Of a stretch of DNA of 53,987 nucleotides, positions 1 through 8,770 are shown one piece after another. The stretch is from the NCBI GenBank assembly GCA_903829015.1, contig CAIKOJ010000120.1, forward strand, positions 1 through 53,987. The letters run 5' to 3'. The notes beneath the pieces are model-generated. The model did not search any database, was not told the origin of the DNA, and worked only from the letters and a program-made list of their open reading frames with translations. Positions within the stretch are counted from its first letter, which is position 1. Every line of letters starts with the position of its first letter. The position numbers and the translations under genes are program-made. The DNA comes from an uncultured Bacteroidota bacterium. GTDB lineage: Bacteria; Bacteroidota; Bacteroidia; Chitinophagales; Chitinophagaceae.

Positions 1-197
1 ATGACTTTAAGCAGAAGGAAAAGCAGGTATTTATTACAGAAATTAACCCCTATCACCTGAAAATAAAAAAAACTTTTTTAACTTTAAAAAATCAAGAAAC
101 ACTATCTAACAATAAGTCCACTTTAGTTTGACTACATACACCATTTACATCCTATCAGAAGTTAGTCATTTTTATTCTGGCTATCACGCAGTTTTCG

Positions 198-1361
198 GTG
201 ATACTTGATTTTATGATCATGTCGCCGATGGGTGATATGCTGATGAAATCTCTTGCACTGAAGCCGGCGCAGTTTGGGTATGCGGTATCGGCATATGCAC
301 TGAGCGCCGGTGTGTCGGGTCTGCTCACCGCAGGTTTTGCCGATAGCTTTGATCGCAAAAAACTACTGCTGTTCTTTTACATTGGTTTTATAGTGGGCAC
401 GTTTCTTTGTAGTATCTCGGATTCGTATGTTATGCTGCTGGCCGCACGAATTGTAACTGGTTTGTTTGGCGGTGTTATTGGGTCGGTGGCCATGGCTATT
501 ATTACAGACCTCTTCGATATTCACCACAGAGGGCGGGTGATGGGCTACGTGCAGATGGGGCTGGGAGGCAGTCAGGTACTTGGGATACCTATTAGTTTGG
601 CTCTGGCAAATGCATGGGGCTGGCGTGTTCCGTTCCTGATGGTGGCTGTTATGGCGGTGGTTATTGCGCTCCTGATATTTTTTAAACTGCGCCCGGTAAC
701 CCAGCACCTTGAGAAGCAAACCGACCGAAAAGCAATCAGCCACTTGCTGCATACTTTCACCAATAAGCATTACCGTATTGGTTTTATTACTACTGCTTTT
801 CTGTCGATAGGTGGGTATATGATGATGCCATTTGGTACTGCATTTGCGGTGAATAATCTTGGGATATCTCAGAATCAATTACCCTGGCTTTTTGGCATAT
901 CGGGCATAGCTACATTAACCATGCTGCCGCTCATAGGCAGGCTCAGTGATAGAATTGATAAGTACAAACTGTTTGCAGTGGCGGCAGTATGGATGATGAT
1001 AGTGGTACTGTTTTATACTAAACTATCTATATCTCCTCTCTGGGTGGCAATTGCCTTCAATGTGCTTATGATGATAGGCATATTGGGCAGGATGGTGCCC
1101 GCTGGCGCACTCACTACAGGCTTGCCTGAGATGGCAGACCGCGGAGCGTTTATGAGTATCAATTCATCATTGCAGCAGATAGCTGGAGGCGTTGCAGCGG
1201 CTTGTGCGGGAATGATAGTGGTGCAGAAAGATAAATTCAGTCCGCTGGAAAACTACGATCTGCTGGGTTACGTAATGGTAGTCATAACAATCATAAGCAT
1301 GGTGCTTATGTATCTGGTAAGTGAAGCTGTAAAACGTAAGCTGGGAGAAAAAACGGTGTAG
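198..1361 (+). CDS. MFS transporter (start uncertain)
   Basis: Major facilitator superfamily permease of the inner membrane, probably a drug or metabolite exporter; the substrate cannot be read from sequence. It is hydrophobic throughout, with about 12 predicted helices in 387 residues. The loop after helix 2 has the MFS motif A pattern (G46-x-x-D49-x-x-D52-R53-K54-K55). The start is a problem. The GTG at 198 cuts into helix 1, and the frame is open upstream to 132, where it encodes YQKLVIFILAITQF, which looks like the missing first half of that helix. No ATG, GTG or TTG lies between the stop at 129-131 and 198, so the real start may be a rare codon (ATT at 168 or 174, CTG at 177) or the 5' end is damaged. 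It converges on the YHYH gene. Confidence 0.85.
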   Translation: MILDFMIMSPMGDMLMKSLALKPAQFGYAVSAYALSAGVSGLLTAGFADSFDRKKLLLFFYIGFIVGTFLCSISDSYVMLLAARIVTGLFGGVIGSVAMAIITDLFDIHHRGRVMGYVQMGLGGSQVLGIPISLALANAWGWRVPFLMVAVMAVVIALLIFFKLRPVTQHLEKQTDRKAISHLLHTFTNKHYRIGFITTAFLSIGGYMMMPFGTAFAVNNLGISQNQLPWLFGISGIATLTMLPLIGRLSDRIDKYKLFAVAAVWMMIVVLFYTKLSISPLWVAIAFNVLMMIGILGRMVPAGALTTGLPEMADRGAFMSINSSLQQIAGGVAAACAGMIVVQKDKFSPLENYDLLGYVMVVITIISMVLMYLVSEAVKRKLGEKTV

Positions 1362-1381
1362 ACCTGTGCCACATACTGCAC

Positions 1382-1411
1382 AAAAAAACCGGGTGCCTTC
1401 AGGCACCCGGT
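1382..1411 (-). terminator. Rho-independent terminator between convergent genes
   Basis: A perfect 10-bp stem (ACCGGGTGCC at 1388-1397, loop TTCA, GGCACCCGGT at 1402-1411) is flanked by an A-run at 1382-1387, which reads as a T-run on the minus strand. It ends the YHYH transcript and may also stop the MFS transcript. Confidence 0.88.
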
Positions 1412-1432
1412 TCGAAATCAATTCCTGTTATA

Positions 1433-2794
1433 TTATTTTATGATCATCACTTTGCGGCTCATCTGCGAGGTGCCGGTATTGATCCTTACAATATACTCGC
1501 CATCATAAATAGTACGGGTGTCGAAGTAAGCGATGGTGCTACCCTGGTATAGGGTTGTTTGCTGTACCAAGCGACCGGTAAGGTCGTAAAGGCCTATTTC
1601 GATATCGCGGGTGGTGAGGTTGCTGAGCTGTATAGCTACCAGATCACTGGCCGGGTTAGGGAATATGTTGATAGTAGGCTCTTCGTTTACGTTATTGATA
1701 CCTGCTGTAACAGGTGGCGTATACGGAGTAACTGCCTCGGTAATAGAAGGTACTTTACCACCGGTTTTCATACCGTAGTAAGTAGGTCCGATCATGTAGG
1801 GGTACGCCGAATTCCAGTTGGCGTCTACGGTGCAGAAATATGCGTATGTGCCGAGCGGATATTCGGGTGTGATGCAGAAACGGCCGTTGTGATCATCGAG
1901 GTAATCTGGAGTGGCAGTAGAGGTCGGGTTGTACTGATAATCTTCTCTGAACAATCCCAAAGGAAATGTTGTGCTCACTGCGGGACCGGGCGTAACAGAA
2001 CCCCCACCTGCATAAGTGGTGCGTGTAGTGATACTGCGCAGGCTATAGCTGGATTTCATCCTAACTATGCCACCGGTACCATCTACATTTTTGTAACCGT
2101 ATGCTCCATAAACAGGGTAGCCATCAAATGCAAAGCCAAGCAATGGAGAATGGTGGGTGCTGTCGAGCGTGTATAGTGCATCGGCAGCATACAATACGCA
2201 TACTGTAGAGATTACGCTTCTGTCGAGATTGAATGCGCTTGGGTTCTGGTGATGGTGGTAGTTGCCCATAGCAGGGTGGCCTTTAGAGCAATCAAAGCCT
2301 CCTTTTTCAGCAACAACTGCGTCCCTGTTCCATACGCCATCACCCATGCCGCCCAGCGGGCCGCCGGCAAGTGCCGATGTTGAGTTTTTCCATGATACTC
2401 CGTCGCGATAGTCGAACATAGCAACACCATTGATGAATATTCCTATATCGCCACCAGTGGTAGCAGTAGGTGTACCCGTATTGGGCGCCGGAGTAAGTGG
2501 CAATTTAAAAATAGCGTTTTGGCTGGTAGTTATAGATGGGTTACCATCGAGGAAAGGACCGGTAATGTATGCTGGTACGCCCTTGGTGCGCACATAAGAC
2601 CAGCTGGTAGAATACAGACAGGTCTGCACGTTAGCCGAGTCGGCATCCAGAATTGGCGTAGAGCTTGGGGCTATATAATGCCTCCCTTTGATGCCCGATG
2701 TGTTGAACAACCACTTGGTGATCACAGGGTTAGTTTGTGCCGTGGCCATGATGCCGCTGCTCAGGCATGCAATTAATATGGATGCTTTCTTCAT
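1433..2794 (-). CDS. YHYH domain-containing secreted protein with T9SS sorting domain
   Basis: Predicted exported protein of 453 residues. The start chosen is the ATG at 2794, which gives a clean signal peptide ending ATAQ at residue 20; an upstream ATG at 2848 would add 18 non-signal residues. The central part fits the YHYH family: a Y-H-H-H motif at 179-182 and GFAFDGYPVYG at 220-230, the conserved blocks that name the family. YHYH proteins have no settled function, but the clustered histidines suggest metal binding. The C-terminal ~75 residues begin with a FPNPASD motif and end in a basic stretch, typical of T9SS type A sorting domains. The gene lies 50 bp downstream of the diheme peroxidase gene on the same strand, so the two are probably co-transcribed. 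Confidence 0.88.
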   Translation of the reverse strand: MKKASILIACLSSGIMATAQTNPVITKWLFNTSGIKGRHYIAPSSTPILDADSANVQTCLYSTSWSYVRTKGVPAYITGPFLDGNPSITTSQNAIFKLPLTPAPNTGTPTATTGGDIGIFINGVAMFDYRDGVSWKNSTSALAGGPLGGMGDGVWNRDAVVAEKGGFDCSKGHPAMGNYHHHQNPSAFNLDRSVISTVCVLYAADALYTLDSTHHSPLLGFAFDGYPVYGAYGYKNVDGTGGIVRMKSSYSLRSITTRTTYAGGGSVTPGPAVSTTFPLGLFREDYQYNPTSTATPDYLDDHNGRFCITPEYPLGTYAYFCTVDANWNSAYPYMIGPTYYGMKTGGKVPSITEAVTPYTPPVTAGINNVNEEPTINIFPNPASDLVAIQLSNLTTRDIEIGLYDLTGRLVQQTTLYQGSTIAYFDTRTIYDGEYIVRINTGTSQMSRKVMIIK

Positions 2795-2844
2795 ATAAAT
2801 CAAAGTTAGGTTTTTTCTTTTGACGATGAAACAACGGAAATCCT

Positions 2845-3870
2845 TCACTTACCCTCAAAAATATTTTTAGGGTAGCCGTAGTCGGGATTATAAAGGAAAT
2901 GGCGGTCGGTGAGCGTGAGTAAAAAAGCCACCATATCTACCTTTTCTTTTGAGGTGAGCAAAATGGGTTTTTGGAGGATAGGAGATAGCGATTTACTCTT
3001 GCTGATACCTGACGTATAATGGTTCAACACATCGTACATTTTTTTGAAACGGCCGTCGTGCATGTAGGGGTATGAATATTCCAGATTGCGCAGGGTGGGT
3101 ACTTTGAATTTCATCGCATCTTCCGGTTTGTGGGTTTCTTTCAGACGACCCATGTCGTTGAGATTAGTGTCTATGGGCAGTCCGTTGTTTTCGTACCGCC
3201 CATTGGTAAACAACGGTTCGGTATGGCAGGCCGCGCAGTTTTGTTGAAACAGTTTGTATCCCCTGGTTTCCTGCTCGGTAAACGTGACTTGTTTTCGCTG
3301 TACGCTATCGTAGCGGGAGTCGCAGCTGACAAGGGTGAGCATGAACTGAGATATGGCCACGAGCATTCGTTCTCGGGTGGCAGTGCTGTCACCAAAAGCC
3401 TTTAAGAATAGCATAGGATAGATTCCTGGCCGATTGAGTTTGACAACTACATGCTCAACTGAATCGCCCATTTCATCGGGATGGTTAATCGGGAGTATGG
3501 CCTGCTGCTGAATGTCGGTTACCCTTCCATCCCACATAAAACTGCGCCCCCATGCCAGATTCATGACCGCAGGGGCGTTGCGTGTACCTATGCGACCTTC
3601 AATGCCATGACTGAGTTGGTGGTCGAGGTGGGTGAATGCGGAATACTGTGTGTGGCAAGATGAGCAGGAGACGGTGCTGTCGCGCGAAAGCACAGGATCG
3701 TAAAAGAGTACCCGGCCTAAAAGAATTTTTTCGGGAGTTAGTGGTTTCGCTGCAAAATTGTATGCGGGCTTTGGCCATCCTGCCGGTATTGTAATAGCTG
3801 TTTTACTGCCTTTTTTAAAGGCGAGCATCGCTATGCAAAGGATAATAAGTAGGTAACGAAATTTCTTCAT
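2845..3870 (-). CDS. Diheme cytochrome c peroxidase (MauG/CcpA family)
   Basis: Periplasmic diheme protein of 341 residues. An N-terminal hydrophobic segment (residues 5-18) acts as the export signal. Two CxxCH heme-binding motifs are visible, CSSCH at 69-73 and CAACH at 212-216, spaced as in bacterial di-heme peroxidases. MHDGRF at 270-275 matches the region supplying the distal methionine in CcpA-type enzymes. CcpA members reduce hydrogen peroxide with electrons from small cytochromes; MauG and MbnH relatives instead oxidise residues in partner proteins. The sequence alone does not separate these roles. The downstream YHYH gene is a candidate partner because of its close, same-strand placement. 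Confidence 0.9.
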   Translation of the reverse strand: MKKFRYLLIILCIAMLAFKKGSKTAITIPAGWPKPAYNFAAKPLTPEKILLGRVLFYDPVLSRDSTVSCSSCHTQYSAFTHLDHQLSHGIEGRIGTRNAPAVMNLAWGRSFMWDGRVTDIQQQAILPINHPDEMGDSVEHVVVKLNRPGIYPMLFLKAFGDSTATRERMLVAISQFMLTLVSCDSRYDSVQRKQVTFTEQETRGYKLFQQNCAACHTEPLFTNGRYENNGLPIDTNLNDMGRLKETHKPEDAMKFKVPTLRNLEYSYPYMHDGRFKKMYDVLNHYTSGISKSKSLSPILQKPILLTSKEKVDMVAFLLTLTDRHFLYNPDYGYPKNIFEGK

Positions 3871-3932
3871 CAGGCAGCTCCGGCAACAACCGGGCGGGGC
3901 AATTTACGCAAAACAAACAAATAAGGCTCGGG

Positions 3933-5696
3933 TCAAATAGCTTCTTTCATTTCCTCTACTGCAGTATATAGATCAAAGTACTTACCCTGAAGGGCTAACA
4001 AAGCCTGATGAGAGCCGCGCTCAATGATGCGGCCATGGTCCATAACCAATATCTCATCGGCCTTTCTGATTGTTGATAGGCGGTGTGCAATAACGATTGA
4101 TGTGCGGCCTTTGATCAGTGTATCAATTGCATGTTTTATCAGTTGTTCACTTTCGCTGTCTACCGATGATGTAGCCTCGTCGAGGATGAGAATGGAAGGA
4201 TTGTAGAGTAATGCCCTTGCAAAAGAAATAAGCTGGCGCTGCCCCTGAGAAAGAGAGTTGCCCCGCTCCATCACATCAAACCCATAGTTGCCCGGCAAGC
4301 GCATGATGAAGTCGTGGATACCCAGCATCTTTGCCACTTCTTCCACCTTAAGATGCGGAATATCGGGATTGCGTAATGTGATGTTGTCTGAGATGGTTCC
4401 TGAAAAAAGGAAAATATCCTGTAGTACAATGCCTATATGACTGCGCAGGCTATAGATGTCGTAATCAAGCAGGTTTCGGCCATCTATCAATATTTCGCCA
4501 CTCTCTGTTTCGTATTGCCTGTTGAGGATATTTACCAACGATGATTTGCCTGCACCAGTATGCCCCACTACCGCAACGGTTTTTCCTGCTGGTGCTTTGA
4601 ATGATATTCCTTTAAGCACCGGTACGCCCGGTGTATAACTGAAATGTACATCGCGGAACTCTACATCGCCCTTGATCGCAGTGGCAACATAAGTGCCGCT
4701 GTTGTTAATGTACTCTCCGCTGTCCAATACCGTAAATACGCGTTCCCCGGCAATAATACCCATCTGCAGCACATTGAATTTGTCGGCCATCATGCGTAGC
4801 GGTCGGAACAGTAAGTTTAGGTACATAACGAATGCAATGATATTGCCGGGTGTGGTATTGTAGTGCATGATCCTGGCGGCTCCGTACCATACCAGCAGAC
4901 CCAATGAGGCAGCGAGGATGATCTCTACAAGTGGGAAGAAAACCGAGTACGCGAAAATGCCCTTAATGTTGGCATCTCTGTGTTCCTCGTTTATTTCGGT
5001 GAATAATTTCATCTCCCGCCTTTCAGCAGCAAATGCCTGCACTATATACATGCCGCTCAGATGCTCCTGCACAAATGCATTCAACGCACCTACAGCCGTT
5101 CGCACTCTTCTGGATGACTTGTTCACTTCTTCTTTAAACCACCAGGTAGCAAGAATGAGCAATGGGAAAGTAGCGAGGCAAACCAGCGTGAGTTTCCAGT
5201 CGGTGAGCAGCATAATGATGATGATACTGATAATAGTAAGCGTATCAGCCACCAGTGAAATGATGCCTTCAGAAAATACTTCGTTGATGGACTCGATATC
5301 GTTGATGGTGTGGGTAGTTAGTTTACCTATTGCGGTCTTGTCGAAAAAGGCAAGATCCTGGTGAATGATCTTCTCAAACACATAGTTGCGGAGGTCTTTA
5401 ATTACTGTTTGCCCGAGCCAGTTGGTACGATAAGTGAACCAGAATCTCAGCACGCTTTCCAGAATCAGAATACCGAAATGAAACACACTGATCCAAATTA
5501 GACCCATTAAAACATTGTTACCAATGTATTTGTCTACTGAGACCTTTATAAGATAAGGCCTGAGCGGCGAGAGACCTGCAAGAATAATAGCCAAAACCGC
5601 TGCAAAGTACAGTGTCTTTTTGTAAGGGGCAGTGTATGAGAATATACGTCTGAGTAAACGGAGGTCAAATGCTTTCTTCTTTGGTTTTGGTTTCAT
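3933..5696 (-). CDS. ABC exporter, fused permease and ATPase (MsbA-like)
   Basis: Half-transporter of 587 residues that would work as a homodimer in the inner membrane, exporting a lipid, peptide or drug. The N-terminal ~325 residues form a six-helix ABC_membrane domain. The ATPase domain follows with Walker A GHTGAGKSS (378-386), Q-loop VLQD (424-427), signature LSQGQ (482-486), Walker B ILILDE (502-507) and the H-loop histidine at 538, all intact. Length and layout match MsbA/BmrA-type exporters. It sits 34 bp downstream of prfB on the same strand, suggesting shared transcription. The substrate is not inferable. Confidence 0.92.
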   Translation of the reverse strand: MKPKPKKKAFDLRLLRRIFSYTAPYKKTLYFAAVLAIILAGLSPLRPYLIKVSVDKYIGNNVLMGLIWISVFHFGILILESVLRFWFTYRTNWLGQTVIKDLRNYVFEKIIHQDLAFFDKTAIGKLTTHTINDIESINEVFSEGIISLVADTLTIISIIIIMLLTDWKLTLVCLATFPLLILATWWFKEEVNKSSRRVRTAVGALNAFVQEHLSGMYIVQAFAAERREMKLFTEINEEHRDANIKGIFAYSVFFPLVEIILAASLGLLVWYGAARIMHYNTTPGNIIAFVMYLNLLFRPLRMMADKFNVLQMGIIAGERVFTVLDSGEYINNSGTYVATAIKGDVEFRDVHFSYTPGVPVLKGISFKAPAGKTVAVVGHTGAGKSSLVNILNRQYETESGEILIDGRNLLDYDIYSLRSHIGIVLQDIFLFSGTISDNITLRNPDIPHLKVEEVAKMLGIHDFIMRLPGNYGFDVMERGNSLSQGQRQLISFARALLYNPSILILDEATSSVDSESEQLIKHAIDTLIKGRTSIVIAHRLSTIRKADEILVMDHGRIIERGSHQALLALQGKYFDLYTAVEEMKEAI

Positions 5697-5730
5697 GCAG
5701 GGCAGTTAGGGTTGAACCCTAAGTTCTTTT

Positions 5731-6822
5731 TTAAGCTTCAGGTGCATTCACTGTCATCAGATATGCTTTAATGAAATCATCTAGTTCCCCATCCATAACC
5801 GGTTGCACGTTCCCGACTTCATAACCGGTCCGGTGATCCTTGATCATTTTATAGGGGTGGAATACATATGACCTGATCTGAGAACCCCATTCTATTTTTT
5901 TCTTTGCCGAGTTGGTAGCGTTAAGTATTTCCTGACGTTTACGCAGCTCTTCTTCATACAGCCTGCTTTTCAGCATGGTCATTGCTTTCTCGCGGTTCTC
6001 TCCCTGTGTACGGGCTATCTGGCACTCCACAATTATACCCGAGGGTATGTGTTTCAACCGCACTGCTGTCTCCACCTTATTCACGTTCTGTCCACCCGAT
6101 CCACCAGAACGGAAGAACGCCCATTCAATATCGGCGGGGCTAACCTGTATATCTATGGTATCATCGATCAGCGGATATACAAACACAGATGCAAACGAGG
6201 TATGCCTGCGGGCGTTGGAGTCGAAAGGCGATATGCGCACCAGGCGGTGCACACCACTTTCTGCTTTCAGTAATCCATAAGCAAATGCCCCATCAAACTC
6301 TAGTGTAGCTTGCTTTATACCAGCACCATCGCCATATTGTACATCTATCTCGCTTACTTTAAAACCTTGTTTCTCGCCATACATTCTGTACATGCGTAGC
6401 AGCATTTCTGCCCAGTCCTGGCTTTCTGTGCCGCCCGCGCCGCTGTTGATCACCAACATGGCCGGCATTTCGTCTTCCGGTTCATTGAGCGTAGATTTGA
6501 ATTCCAGCTCGTCCAGTTGTTTGATAGCCTTATCGTACGCTTCTTTGGCTTCTTCTTCCTTTGCTTCACCTTCTTTCCAGAATTCAAAAAGCACAGCAAA
6601 ATCTTCAACAGAAGCATTTACCGTATTATAAAAATCTGTCCAGTAGTTATTGATCTTTATTTCCTTAAGAGTACCGGTGGCACGGGTGTTGTCGTCCCAG
6701 AACCCAGGGGCAAGGGTGAGCTGCTTATCGTTTTCCAGCTTTGCCAATTTATCATCAATATGTAAGAAAAGGCGCAGATGCTGCATCCGCTCCCGCATCT
6801 CTTTCAGGTTTTCCTGTGTCAT
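5731..6822 (-). CDS. prfB: Peptide chain release factor 2
   Basis: RF2 ends translation at UGA and UAA codons. The 363-residue protein carries the RF2-specific SPF tripeptide that reads the stop codon (in [15 protein letters not shown]) and the GGQ motif ([13 protein letters not shown]) that triggers peptidyl-tRNA hydrolysis. Many bacteria control prfB by a +1 frameshift at an in-frame UGA near codon 26. Here the corresponding stretch ([11 protein letters not shown]) is read straight through without a stop, so this copy has no autoregulatory frameshift. The start at 6822 gives a normal N-terminus. The ABC exporter gene follows at 34 bp. Confidence 0.96.
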   Translation of the reverse strand: MTQENLKEMRERMQHLRLFLHIDDKLAKLENDKQLTLAPGFWDDNTRATGTLKEIKINNYWTDFYNTVNASVEDFAVLFEFWKEGEAKEEEAKEAYDKAIKQLDELEFKSTLNEPEDEMPAMLVINSGAGGTESQDWAEMLLRMYRMYGEKQGFKVSEIDVQYGDGAGIKQATLEFDGAFAYGLLKAESGVHRLVRISPFDSNARRHTSFASVFVYPLIDDTIDIQVSPADIEWAFFRSGGSGGQNVNKVETAVRLKHIPSGIIVECQIARTQGENREKAMTMLKSRLYEEELRKRQEILNATNSAKKKIEWGSQIRSYVFHPYKMIKDHRTGYEVGNVQPVMDGELDDFIKAYLMTVNAPEA

Positions 6823-7002
6823 AACTGGTGCAAATGTAAGAATTCCGTATCCAAACCCCTAAAGCGCAGTTTCAGGGATGGGGCAGGGTAAATTAATGTA
6901 AGAACCCTGGAAACCGGCTATGACGGTATTTAATTGTTCAGAGTTTAAGAATTGGATAAAAAATGTAATTTGGATGTCAGAAAATTACATGCCCGCAAAC
7001 AT

Positions 7003-7962
7003 ATGCGTGAAGGCCAGTTTATAAAACGAAATCTTAAGCGTTGGGAGCAATACCAACAGCCTACCGAAGACCCCGATGAAGTTGCTAAAAGGTTTACCTA
7101 TCTGGTAGACGACCTGTCTTATGCCAAGACATTTTACCCCTATGGCAAAACAAAGAAATACATCAACAGCATAGCGGCAAACATTTACCTGTCGATCTAC
7201 AAAAACAAGAAAGAGAAAAAGAGGAGGTTCATCACATTTTTCACAACAGAATTGCCGTTGGTTATCAGCAGGCATCAGAAGGTTTTGTTGTTTGCGTTTC
7301 TTTTTTTCATGTCGTTTGTGCTGTTGGGGGTGTTTTCTGCATACAGTGATCAAACATTTGTAAGGGCAGTGCTGGGAGACCGGTACGTAGATATGACGGA
7401 ACGGAACATTGCCAACGGAGATCCGTTTGGTGTATATAAACACGGCAATGAATTTGCGATGTTCGTGTACATAGCTTTCAACAACATCAGAGTGGCATTC
7501 CTTTGTTACAGTGCAGGTTTATTTCTGGGAGTGGGCACTATTTATTTGTTGTTCGAGAACGGGTTGATGGTGGGCGTATTTGAGTATATGTTTTTTCACC
7601 ACCACGTTGGATTTCAGTCCATACTGGTAGTATTTATTCATGGTACTTTAGAGCTTTCGGCAATTGTTATTTCGGGTAGTGCCGGGCTTATGATCGGGAA
7701 TGCCCTGCTGTTTCCCGGCACCTATACGCGCTTGCAATCGCTAAGGCAGGCTGCGAAAGACAGTATTAAGATAATTGTGAGCCTAATTCCGGTATTTATA
7801 GTGGCAGCTTTCTTTGAAGGTTTTGTAACCCGCCATACAGGTATGCCGCTGTGGCTCAGCCTTACGATCCTTCTGTCTTCTGCTTCCTTTATTACATGGT
7901 ACTATGTTTTGTATCCCATACGGGTGGGCAAACGTGCTAAACTACAAAATGACTTACCCTGA
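7003..7962 (+). CDS. Stage II sporulation protein M family membrane protein
   Basis: Integral membrane protein of the SpoIIM/DUF95 family, 319 residues from the ATG at 7003. That start gives MREGQFIKRN, the N-terminus I expect for the family; a TTG at 6952 would add 17 residues of little likeness. A soluble N-terminal part of about 90 residues is followed by five or six hydrophobic helices. In Bacillus, SpoIIM is part of the engulfment machinery, but this lineage does not sporulate. Here it heads a five-gene operon with DUF4129, DUF4350, MoxR and DUF58 genes, a common Bacteroidota arrangement probably concerned with envelope or protein-complex assembly. It is divergent from prfB. Confidence 0.85.
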   Translation: MREGQFIKRNLKRWEQYQQPTEDPDEVAKRFTYLVDDLSYAKTFYPYGKTKKYINSIAANIYLSIYKNKKEKKRRFITFFTTELPLVISRHQKVLLFAFLFFMSFVLLGVFSAYSDQTFVRAVLGDRYVDMTERNIANGDPFGVYKHGNEFAMFVYIAFNNIRVAFLCYSAGLFLGVGTIYLLFENGLMVGVFEYMFFHHHVGFQSILVVFIHGTLELSAIVISGSAGLMIGNALLFPGTYTRLQSLRQAAKDSIKIIVSLIPVFIVAAFFEGFVTRHTGMPLWLSLTILLSSASFITWYYVLYPIRVGKRAKLQNDLP

Positions 7963-8074
7963 GATGCGCAGATCACAAATGACAAAGAGGGGTAGTAGTT
8001 GTTTATTTAGGGTATTGCCTGCCAATACTCTGATAAGCGCTGGATTGAGTAAACTGAAAGGAATTTCTTTCGCG

Positions 8075-8770
8075 GTGAAAATCAATTTTAGATTGCTGTT
8101 TTTTATTGCAATATGGACAATGCTGATAACTATGCCGAGCGTTGCTAAGTCGGCCCAGCAATCGAGGGAGATAACGAAAGAGCAATGGCAGCAACTTACT
8201 TCTGATAAAGCTTTCAATTACAAGAACGATCGGGAAAAGGCAAAAAAAGAAGAGGTGTATAAGCCGGGCATGTTCGAGAAATTGCTTCGTGGTTTTCTGG
8301 AGTTTTTTGGCAGTAACGTAGGCAGAGGGCTGGTTTGGTTTTTGGTAATCGTAATCGTTTGCTACATTGTCTATCGGGTCTTTTTTAGTGCGGATAGCTT
8401 TTTGTTTGGCAAAGACAAGAAATCGTTGGCACAAAAAGGTGGCGATGAGGAGGGCGAGGATATTGGCTCAACAGATTATGAACATTTGTTGCAGCAGGCT
8501 ATAAAAAATAATGATGCACGACTGGCAGTAAGGTATAGCTATATGTTATTACTGCAGCTGCTTCAGGAGCGGGAACTGATAAAATTCAGGATCGATAAAA
8601 CCAATTATGAGTATTACTCTGAGTTGTCGGGTTCTGAATACCGAAATTCATTTAAGCAGTTATCTCGCCAATACGAGTATGCGTGGTATGGTAAATTCAA
8701 TGTTCCGGAGCAGGCATTGAATGATTATCTGGCACTTTTTAACAGTGTAAAAAAGCAACTGAAAGGATGA
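8075..8770 (+). CDS. DUF4129 domain-containing membrane protein
   Basis: Second gene of the spoIIM-MoxR-DUF58 operon. The start is unresolved. The frame is open from 7904, with ATGs at 7949, 7964 and 7979, but the GTG at 8075 gives a textbook signal peptide (MKINFRLLFFIAIW...VAKSAQ) and a length of 231 residues, as expected for such proteins; I prefer it. A second hydrophobic segment (LVWFLVIVIVCYIVYRVFF) crosses the membrane in the middle. The C-terminal ~90 residues match the DUF4129 pattern (LAVRYSYMLLLQLLQ, then a tyrosine-rich FKQLSRQYEYAWYGKF). The function is unknown. The stop overlaps the next gene by four bases (ATGA), indicating translational coupling. Confidence 0.8.
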   Translation: MKINFRLLFFIAIWTMLITMPSVAKSAQQSREITKEQWQQLTSDKAFNYKNDREKAKKEEVYKPGMFEKLLRGFLEFFGSNVGRGLVWFLVIVIVCYIVYRVFFSADSFLFGKDKKSLAQKGGDEEGEDIGSTDYEHLLQQAIKNNDARLAVRYSYMLLLQLLQERELIKFRIDKTNYEYYSELSGSEYRNSFKQLSRQYEYAWYGKFNVPEQALNDYLALFNSVKKQLKG

